DNA of 64,000 bases, taken from Pristionchus mayeri (lineage: Eukaryota; Nematoda; Chromadorea; Rhabditida; Neodiplogasteridae). The translations under genes were made by a program, and so were the position numbers. The number at the start of each line of letters is the position of its first letter. Within the stretch, counting starts at the first letter, position 1. The notes beneath the pieces were generated by a model, which ran no database searches, was not told the DNA's origin, and saw only the letters and a list, made by a program, of their open reading frames with translations. Below are positions 56,741 to 64,000 of this stretch, one piece after another. The stretch is taken from assembly GCA_036245805.1 (NCBI GenBank), contig BTRK01000005.1, positions 42,891,216-42,955,215 on the forward strand, written 5' to 3'.

Positions 56741-57221
56741 ATATTGTCTGACCCAAGGCCAACTGTTATGGTATACGGTAGTTTGATAAACGTCACCGAC
56801 AAACAGACTGACAGACAGACGCTACGATATGCTTTCCTATAGGAATTTGATGTGCATTTGAAACATATCGCAATTTTACAAACGATGTTGGGAACCCGAG
56901 CTTAATAACTTGTGTTTCAGACTGACTTTGAAACGCATTATCCTGCAATACTTTTTATTAATACTTGAAAATGACAAGTGATCGACTCATTCCCTTCATT
57001 TTTATTATTTTTAACGTAATTTTAGAAAGTGAATTAGCGCAATCGTTCGTTCACATTATTATCCCATCACAGCTGCCCTAATTAAACGGGTAATTTTGTC
57101 CGATATTTAAAATTTCGGCTATAGGCTGCATTATGCTGTATTATGCCAAATTCGAAACGAAAGACACTTTCAAGCGCTTTGCGGGTTTATCACCGTTCGT
57201 TCTTCCTCATTATAAGAACTT

Positions 57222-57640
57222 TTGGTGATGACGGATCCACTGCACAACTTCCAGATCGGCGCCAACGTCCACTTCATCAGCAACGTCGATGGAATACACA
57301 TCGAGGAGGTGAGGATAAATGAGCAAAAATATTTTTATTTAGTGGCGAGAAGTCTGAATCTTTCAACTCCATTATGTCATTGTTCACAAAACAATAAGTT
57401 TAGTTAGTGTGCTTGGAGAATTGGCGCTACGACTATGAAATAAGAGAGATTGCATTTGCCTCCGCCGCTACAAATACAATTATCATCATAACGCAATTTC
57501 CTCAACTTCACCATGCCACACTTTCAACGATAATACTCTCCAAGGTGACTTCTCACCTCTCTGCCGATACTACTCTGTTCATCGTAGCATCGACGATTTT
57601 CACGACTCAAGAGACGATCACGAATATAGAGACTGCCAAA
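57222..57640 (+). pseudogene. GPI fragment: NVDG and TTQET exons
   Basis: 57222-57308 reads HNFQIGANVHFISNVDGIHI then EE before GTGAGG, matching GPI's GPxVHFVSNIDGTHIA. 57548-57640 reads SADTTLFIVASTIFTTQE then TITNIETAK, matching NPETTLFIIASKTFTTQETITNAxTAK, the GPI signature region. The two exons are in correct order, 240 bases apart. The first lacks the expected upstream GGSDLGP exon; downstream exons are not in place. Best-preserved GPI piece in the window, and the one that anchors the family assignment. Confidence 0.8.
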
Positions 57641-58429
57641 GGAGTGGATCGTCTCCGAAATGCGGAAGGTGGATGCATGAGGTACCGTCGATCCTGGAAT
57701 ATGCCCAATCATGGTTACAGTAGGAAGATATGTGCTGTGGTTCGAGTATAAAGTAGTGTGCGCTGCCGCGGAATTTTGAATTTGATGCCCGGTAGAGATG
57801 GGTTTTATCGTGCAGTTAACCTTGCGATGCAGTGGCCGCGATCGATTTTTTCGAGGATGCTTATTCCTATCAATAAAATAATCTGTTTCGAAGAATGACA
57901 TCAAAGATGCCTCAATAATGTTATGCACGATGCTTCCTCATGTATTGATATCTATTTGGCTTGTTTGTCCTGGATAGAAAGAAAAACATCGTTTCTCCAG
58001 AGTTCGGAGTCATATTGACAGACCAACGAATCAGTAATCTGACGAGTCAGATTTACATACTCTGAACAAGAGAATCATTTCATTTTGAGATTGCTACCAA
58101 TTAAATTACTTAATTGGTACATTTTTCTTTTTTTCCCCAACTACCAGTTTTCAGTTCTTCCGCACAATTATATCTAGTACATATGAATATTTCGCACTAT
58201 TAGGCACACTCTCTCGCAAGTCAGCGAGCGAGAGAATATATTAATGATATACTCAAGGCCCCCACTAGATTCTATAAGTTGAGGTGTTGAGAGAGGGAGG
58301 TGCATGATTGGAAACACAAGCAAAGACAAGCTGCAACTGAGATCGTTTCTAGTGGAGCGGTTTAAAGATGCATTATTCGAACTGGTTTTTTCTTAATTAT
58401 TTGTTTCACAAAGGAGCGACGGATAATTG

Positions 58430-58540
58430 TCGCGAATTGCTCGATCAGAGCTGATAGAATAATAGTGCATCCAGACTTCACCTGGTTGTCAAATTGCTCA
58501 CCTTGGTGCATTAATTTTCCTTTGAAAAAACCCCAGGATC
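58430..58540 (-). repeat. Recurrent exon-like module
   Basis: Reads HQGEQFDNQVKSGCTIILSA then LIEQF on the minus strand; the clearest copy of the dispersed KSGCT-LIEQ block. Confidence 0.4.
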
Positions 58541-58613
58541 CATCACTCACCGCATTTCAGCAGCTCTCCTGCATTTATACAATGAGAAGCAACTCAATAT
58601 GACTAGCTATGCG

Positions 58614-59376
58614 TAGACACCGCAAACTCCGCCCACTTTGCTTGGGCACGATTCCTCTCTAAAGCGAGATTTAGGGAGCACGAGCTTCATTAGCAACCAA
58701 ATCGATCGCTCTAAACTGATTCATCTAGATCTCCCCTCTATCTATCAGTGACCTGAGGCGGGACATCCATGTTCGTGTTTGAGTAGGTCAGCATACGACT
58801 TAAAGGTTGCGAAAAGGCGAAATCATCCCTCAAAGTGGAAGCACTTAGCTCCCCAGTTGGCCATTTATTACTCAAGGCCTAAGGCAACTTTCTATCAAAA
58901 CAGAACATTTAAAAGTTAAGGCGCTGAACCGTGCTTCAAAGAAGATCAGATTGAGGGGAGCTCATTAAGGGAGAGAGGCAAACGCGAAACTCCGCCTCCT
59001 CGCCCTCCCTCTTCTCGCCTGTTTCTGCCCCGGCGTGTTTAGAGATCAGCGCGCCTGCGAGAGAGCGCGGGCGTAGCCCCCATTCGCCCCACCTTAGTAG
59101 GGTGAGGTGCATCCGGGAAATGGCGAGGCTCTGCCAAAATTGTTGGTGATTTGACTGAGAGAGGGGCGCGATAGGCCCCGCCCCCTCTCTCCCTGGGCTC
59201 GCTTTTCTGCCTCTTTCTGTTAACAGTTTTTCACTTAGTTTTTGTGCTCTAGCACGATTCAGGGATTAGATATCAACAAACGGACAAAAACATGACCTTA
59301 TTTTGATCACAATGGTCAGTTTGAGCATAGTTGGAATGGTGGAACTGTATTTCGGCTATGCCCGTTGTGGTCCCTA
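58614..59376. mobile_element. Non-autonomous hAT-like element, copy 2
   Basis: Same repeat as 12546-13320: starts TAGACACCGCAAACTCC, ends GTTGTGGTCCCTA. Flanking octamers GCTATGCG (58606-58613) and GCTATGCA (59377-59384) match at 7 of 8 positions. Internal regions diverge considerably from copy 1 and contain small indels. Confidence 0.8.
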
Positions 59377-59695
59377 GCTATGCACTCAAGAAACTCACGA
59401 GATAGTGTGAGTCTCGCGATCTTTCATACCTTTTATTATTTTTTCTTTGAAAAATCTGATACACGCTCAGTATCGTTCATTTGCAGGCGACTTCTGTTGC
59501 GTGTCTGAATTCGATGGATTACAAGGTAGCATATGATACTGACTTTATCTTTTATTGCTGCTTCTTGGGGAACAATATATCGCCTGTTTTCGGATGTACG
59601 GAGGCACTAATCAGGATGTAATAATATGCATGAAACGATTTGCCGATGTGGTGCTGACTTTTCTTGTAAATTACTGTATAAGAAATATCGTAACG

Positions 59696-59718
59696 TCTGT
59701 CTGTCTGTCTGTCTGTCC

Positions 59719-59760
<42 letters not shown>

Positions 59761-59764
59761 CTGT
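59696..59764. repeat. GTCT microsatellite
   Basis: About 17 tandem GTCT units with three single-base variants. The opposite strand gives a spurious ThrAspArgGln repeat frame. Confidence 0.95.
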
Positions 59765-59769
59765 CACGC

Positions 59770-60060
59770 TTTTTCGTCAAATCGCTCTAATTCGGCTCAA
59801 ACTCATCCTATTTGCCTAAGACCTTGACGATATGAAAACCCTTCACGAGTGCTTTCAAAATTTGATCTTTGATCTTTGCAGTTTGTAGTTTGATCTTTTC
59901 CTTCAAATGGCTCTAACTAGGTTAGGACCTTGACCATATGAACTCCCTTCACGAGTACTTTCAAAATTTGATCATTGATCTTTGTAGTTTGTAGTTTGAC
60001 CTTTTACTTCAAATGGCTCTAACTCGGCTCAAACGTATCCATGCGACTTCGGACCTTGAC
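59770..60060. repeat. Tandem repeat of about 115 bp, 2.5 copies
   Basis: The segment CAAATGGCTCTAACTCGGCTC, followed by ACCTTGACCATATGAA, CCCTTCACGAG and CAAAATTTGATCTTTGATC, repeats at about 59780, 59905 and 60008 with substitutions and small deletions. It follows the GTCT microsatellite directly, and together they look like the end of one dispersed repeat. Confidence 0.75.
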
Positions 60061-60062
60061 CA

Positions 60063-60124
60063 TTGGCCTCCGCCACGAGATTCTACTCGCCAATTTCATC
60101 TCTCAAATTGAGGCTCTCATTACG
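60063..60124 (+). pseudogene. GPI fragment: HKILLANF exon
   Basis: Reads IGLRHEILLANFISQIEALI before a GTAAGG donor; GPI has [22 protein letters not shown] here. It lies upstream of 60631, although in GPI it comes after that block, so this is another rearranged piece. Confidence 0.7.
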
Positions 60125-60630
60125 GGTAAGGACATCTAAATGTGAGGAAGGAGAGCGTTCCGGAGAAGATCGCCACTCACAAGGCAAGAGATGAGCACTG
60201 ATTTCTAGAAAACTTTTTTCCCAAAAAAATAAAAAAACCTTTTCGTTGTCATTTTGCTGGAATAAGTATTTTCTTAAATTCGACTGGCCGGAATTGACTC
60301 ACCCGACTCGATAAAATCTAATATAATCACGTTACATCGTGATTTTGCCTAGTGTCATACTCATGTGAGAGATGAATCTATCCATGCTTACAGTAGTTCC
60401 TACAAAACTGCCGAATATTGAGCAAGCTTAAAGTTCTGAAATAAGAATATAAAAAAAACTTTAACTATTCAAGACACGATCACTAATGCATAGACTTCCA
60501 AGGAGTGGTTCCTTTCCACAGGAGTGGTTCCTTTCCACATAGGTATGATATAAAATTGATTTGCATGACCATAATCATGGTTGTGTAATGATCGGTATGT
60601 GGGGATACGCATGTTAATGTTGATACTAGG

Positions 60631-60738
60631 CGCCTCTTCTGCCGAAGAAGCCAATCACTTAGTCCCTCTCTCCACCAATGCCCCAAGGCCACCGAATTCG
60701 ACAGCAACACCGCGAATATTTTCGAGTTCTGTAAAATC
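60631..60738 (+). pseudogene. GPI fragment: LSTN/EFG block
   Basis: Reads SSAEEANHLVPLSTNAP in one frame and EFDSNTANIFEFCK in another; GPI has VAKHFVALSTN and EFGIDPxNMFEFWD. A frameshift lies between the halves, as in the palindrome copies, and the FWD motif is FCK. A decayed paralogue of 49503-49604. Confidence 0.65.
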
Positions 60739-60854
60739 AATGAGAAGTGGAAGGGATGTGGTAGATTATGACTGCAGGAAAGATTATATAAAAGCGACGA
60801 AGAATATGGAAAAGGCGTAGTAGAAGTGTGTGATTTGTTTGATGCATGCACGTT

Positions 60855-62098
60855 ATAAGAGAGACTTTGACTCAGTGAACATATTTGTGAAGATCCTTGG
60901 CATTACGCCAAAAATCGAATACCACCTACATGTGCCCACATGCAGTACTCGGTGAGTGTGGCACAGTGGTGGCATATTTAGTGATCTAGGTCAAGCGCTG
61001 AGAAGTGCATCGAACTTTGCTGGGGAAAATTACGGTATCCAATTTTCCCTCTTTCGCTCTCGCTTGGAACGGCGCATATCTAGAGAGACTCGCCGTACTC
61101 TGCTCATTATCTGAAACAAGTTCCATCTCAATTGGATTGAAATCCATCGACGGCAAAAAATTAAATTTTGAATTTTTATTTTAGCTCGGTCAGATGGGTG
61201 GGTAGATACGTTTTTTATTCCTTTGGTTTGTACTGCGGGCTGATAGCTATCTATTAAAATTTTCAAGAAAAATAAAAAAATTTTGAGAAAATGACAAAAT
61301 GTAGAAAAAAGTCAGTTCATGATCATGCCACCGGCCTACCGTACCCCAAACGAACCCGAGGAAAATTGTTCTCGAGGTATCCTACACGCAGTACTCGATG
61401 TGGGAATACCTGCAGCACCAATGAAATTTCGATAGGCATCCGCGCGCGCAAGAGCGCTGATGCTAAAAACCTACCGTATTTTTCGATAATATTCATCATT
61501 CACGCGCTGGAGCGCAAAGATGTGTATCGAAATTTTACTGGTGGTGATAGATTACCCTCGTCGATTACTGCGTGTAGCATACCTCTAGAACATTTTTCTC
61601 GGGTTCGCTTGGGTTACGGTAGGGCAGTTGCATGATCATGAACTGAGTTTTTTCTACATTTTTGTAATTTTCTCAAAAAGTGTATTTTTTTATTTTTCTT
61701 TAAAATTTTTAATAGATACCTATCAGCCCGCAGTACAATCCAAAGGAATAAAAAACGTATCTACCCACCCATCTGAACGAGCTAAAATTAAAATTTTTTT
61801 TTTTTGAAGTCGATGGATTTCAATCCAATTGAGATGAAAGGTGGGTCAGATAATGAGCAGAGTACGGCAAGTCTTTCTAGATATGCGCCGTTCCAAGCGA
61901 GAGCGAAAGAGGGAAAATTGGATACCGTAATTTTCCCCAGCAAAGTTCGATGCACTTCTCAGCGCTTGACCTAGATCTCTAAATATGCCACCGCTGTCCT
62001 ACACTCACCAAGTACTACGTGTGGGCACATTTAGGAGGAATTCGATTTTTGGCCTAATGCCAAGCATATGTTCACTGACTGAAAAAGTCTCTCATAAA
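60855..62098. mobile_element. 1.24-kb foldback, same family as in the palindrome
   Basis: TTATAAGAGAGACTTTGACT and its near complement at 62098 start arms that pair to an axis near 61477. The turn has GCGCGCGCAAGAGCGCTGATG and a partial complement. The sequence around 60890-61020 (GCCAAAAATCGAAT, CAGTACTCGGTGAGTGT, GAGAAGTGCATCG) is homologous to 26098-26220 of the palindrome foldback. No coding capacity. Confidence 0.85.
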
Positions 62099-62158
62099 CT
62101 GTTTGCTAATGTTAATGTGTTTCCGGAAAATATATCCCAGAAATTAACCCTTTTCAGT

Positions 62159-62256
62159 CTAGTGTTGCATTGTTGATACACTCTCCTCGATTAGACCTGA
62201 TAAAATACCAATGAAGCCAGACTTTGCGTGTTTGTTGAATTTCTCTTCTTGTCCGC
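62159..62256 (-). repeat. Recurrent exon-like module, interrupted
   Basis: Reads EEKFNKHAKSGFIGILSGLI then EES and a stop on the minus strand. It ends exactly where the LINE 3' fragment begins, so the LINE probably inserted into this module. Confidence 0.35.
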
Positions 62257-62420
62257 AGAAGAACGAGGACAAGGAAGACCACGCGAGAGATGGAGAAATG
62301 ACATCACACGGAGAAAAGGCGAACGTTGGTGGAGCCTTACAGATGAAGAATGGAACTCTTAAAGCCCAGATCAGCGCTAATAGCGACCCCTGATAAATTC
62401 TGTTCTGTTCTGTTCTGTCC
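62257..62420 (+). mobile_element. 3' end of a second LINE (RTE-like), truncated
   Basis: One frame reads EERGQGRPRERWRNDI then TRRKGERWWSLTDEEWNS and stop at 62360-62362. GRPRxRWRNDI near the C-terminus is typical of LINE ORF2 proteins. A short 3' untranslated part follows, ending in tandem TTCTG units (62397-62420), as RTE-type LINEs have short 3' repeats. The remainder of the element is missing. It is not the family of the 34329 LINE. Confidence 0.75.
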
Positions 62421-62439
62421 TCCGTTAGCAAGAGGTTTT

Positions 62440-63388
62440 TTTTCTCAGCAATTCTGCGGATCTTCCTCCAGTTCTCTTGACTTATTTTTGAACATGCTAC
62501 TTCTATTCATTTTCGATTTATTTTCCTTATTCTTCACCAATATTGCTGTATTATTTTTGTTTGTGCATATGTCCCTCATCACTTGTCTTCCGTTAGCAAG
62601 AGGTTGTGTGGGAAGGGCGACGAATGGTTGGGGTCACATGAATATCAAGTAGGAAGTTATAGCGAAATGTCACTTCGCTACTACAATTCATTCATAAAAA
62701 AATCAAAATAAATAATCATTCCAAAAAAAAAATAATATATTCATTTTACGATTCACTCTCCATAACGCAGTCATACTGTAGCCAAGTTCGCCGCGGCCTC
62801 TCGGCGCCTTTTTTCTTCCCTTCTATTTATTTGAACTTTCCCGCGTTCCTCGAAGCCATTCCAATATGTTCCGCCTTCATGAGCGTCATAAAAACGGCCG
62901 CGACTCGCGATGATTTTCTTTTTCAGGTGAACGAATCTCGGCGCAGCTCACGTCGCTTTTACGTCGCTTTCTTTTTCTTCTTCAACCATTCACTAGGCTC
63001 ACTTGCCTAATTCTCATCATCATTGCATTGCTTTACTTGCGTGCGGTCACACCTTTCACTCGTTCCATCCACCTTTTCCCATTGTCATCATTTCATCACT
63101 CAGGACGATTCCGCGAGTCGTTCGGGTATCATCAACAGCACTCCTCCCATCCACTCACTGACGACCTCCACAAGGCGTCGGGTATCCAAGGATTCAAGAC
63201 CTCATAAAGGTACTTCAATCTTTCTCAATCTTTTTCCAACCAATCAATAGTCACGTAAAAACCCCATTCCTTTCTTGTGATCTACCATTTACTTCGTGTT
63301 TCCCTTGTGAATTAAAGTAAATAAATATATTTTATTATCACCCCTTTTGCCTTTGCCTCACACCACAAAGACACGAAAATTGTCTACA
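62440..63388 (+). other. Possible 5' LTR and leader region
   Basis: CCGTTAGCAAGAGG occurs twice (62421 and 62590). A splice-like exon lies at 63103-63210 (CACTCAG acceptor, AAAG/GTACTT donor). AATAAA is at about 63322. At 63387 the sequence ACA/TGGTGCATCGGC resembles an LTR end (CA) followed by a primer-binding site starting TGG. If so, an LTR occupies part of this region. The 5' LTR boundary cannot be fixed without the other LTR. Confidence 0.3.
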
Positions 63389-63554
63389 TGGTGCATCGGC
63401 TTTTTTAAAACAATCCTAGCCATAATTATCAAGTCCCGCGTGGCCCAAAAGCATTCTACCACCAGTCACTCCATTTTCGCTCAGAAGCATTCCCAAACCA
63501 ATCACAATTGATTTTGCAATCCCTTCCTCTGTCAGCACCCGCCGCTCTCGCAAA

Positions 63555-64000
63555 ATGGGTGACGTTTTCGTGTCAGATTTCACTAATGACTACGACAAAC
63601 TCTATTCCCTTCTCGATGAGCTCAAGCCACTGTTCGACAAAATCAATCTCGAAACATCGAGACTGCCCCAGATTTCGAATCTAAACGATATCCAGTCACT
63701 GAGCTCCCACATGGTCACTACCATTGGTGACGCCGAAGAATTCTTCACCAGTTATGCAGGAATCGCCGAGTCGATCGAAGCGAGAATCGAAGAAATGGCC
63801 AAGAAGATCGAGGACAATGAGAAAGCTGGAAAGGAGAAGAACCATTACGACCAAGTAAAGAAGGCCGAGCATGGATCGAGCGGTCTTCCGATGGGCGCAG
63901 TCAGTTTGGCTTCTCTTCTCAAAAGTAAAGAGTCGAAATACGAAAATACCCTCACTAGATCGATACGACGCGTTCGCGCAGTGTCGATGCTAGGAAATTT
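63555..64000 (+). CDS. Start of an open protein, possibly LTR-retrotransposon gag (partial)
   Basis: An ATG in good context (CAAAATGGG) opens a frame that continues to the window end without a stop, 148 codons. The sequence is strongly helical and charged: MGDVFVSDFTNDYDKLYSLL at the start, a coiled-coil-like stretch IEARIEEMAKKIEDNEK at residues 76-92, and a basic end. GC at third positions is higher than in the surroundings, so it looks selected or recent. Nematode BEL/Pao-type gag proteins have such helical N-termini, and a candidate primer-binding site lies 166 bases upstream. A host gene exon is the alternative. Confidence 0.5.
   Translation, partial: MGDVFVSDFTNDYDKLYSLLDELKPLFDKINLETSRLPQISNLNDIQSLSSHMVTTIGDAEEFFTSYAGIAESIEARIEEMAKKIEDNEKAGKEKNHYDQVKKAEHGSSGLPMGAVSLASLLKSKESKYENTLTRSIRRVRAVSMLGN

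Noticed and set aside
59552..59827. Open frames with Thr-Asp-Arg-Gln or Cys-Leu-Ser-Val repeats
   Set aside because: Direct translation of the GTCT microsatellite.
62440..62652. Hydrophobic 100-codon frame with membrane-like stretches
   Set aside because: The hydrophobicity comes from T-rich sequence; it overlaps the LINE tail and a repeated motif, with no family match.

Overview
This is a gene-poor, repeat-dense stretch of a metazoan genome. It is most likely a nematode: the introns that can be read are short with T-rich TTTYCAG-type acceptors, A+T is moderate, and the elements are PIF/Harbinger, mariner, hAT-like and a CR1/jockey-type LINE. The species cannot be named from the window. I see no intact single-copy host gene. 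The coding-competent genes belong to transposons; host genes survive only as scattered exons of glucose-6-phosphate isomerase (GPI) and a UBC7/UBE2G-type ubiquitin-conjugating enzyme.

Layout. 1-5330 is a polypurine GA array with a 500-N gap. 5331-22100 holds a 1,018-bp satellite with internal inverted repeats (6855-9600), a 1-kb foldback element (9730-10757), a second foldback (12351-14347) carrying a hAT-like insertion, two mariner-type elements (15432-16674 and 17341-18578), and decayed GPI and UBC7 exons.

23385-56172 is one giant inverted duplication (left arm 23385-41481, spacer 41482-42244, right arm 42245-56172). Each arm carries the same Harbinger transposon at its inner end, with a DDE transposase and a MADF-domain DNA-binding protein encoded convergently, followed by the same string of foldbacks, TIR elements and GPI/UBC7 fragments. 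The arms look nearly identical but have unambiguous private differences: a 4,384-bp LINE only in the left arm, a 483-bp element only in the right arm, a 237-bp tandem copy-number difference and a 32-bp indel. Each insertion has a precise empty site in the other arm. The duplication's inner edge falls at a Harbinger TIR; its outer edge falls in a 64-bp minisatellite and cuts through a UBC7 gene remnant.

56090-64000 holds the expanded minisatellite, more GPI fragments, a second hAT-like copy, a GTCT microsatellite, another foldback of the same family as in the palindrome, a LINE 3' end with TTCTG repeats, and the 5' part of an open coding region that may be an LTR-retrotransposon gag.

The most interesting signals are: (1) the LINE, whose endonuclease/RT frame has no AUG until after the endonuclease domain and is joined to ORF1 by a canonical -1 slippery heptamer directly abutting the ORF1 stop codon; (2) the giant palindrome ending at a transposon end; (3) a nested hierarchy of foldback elements and shuffled GPI/UBC7 exons.
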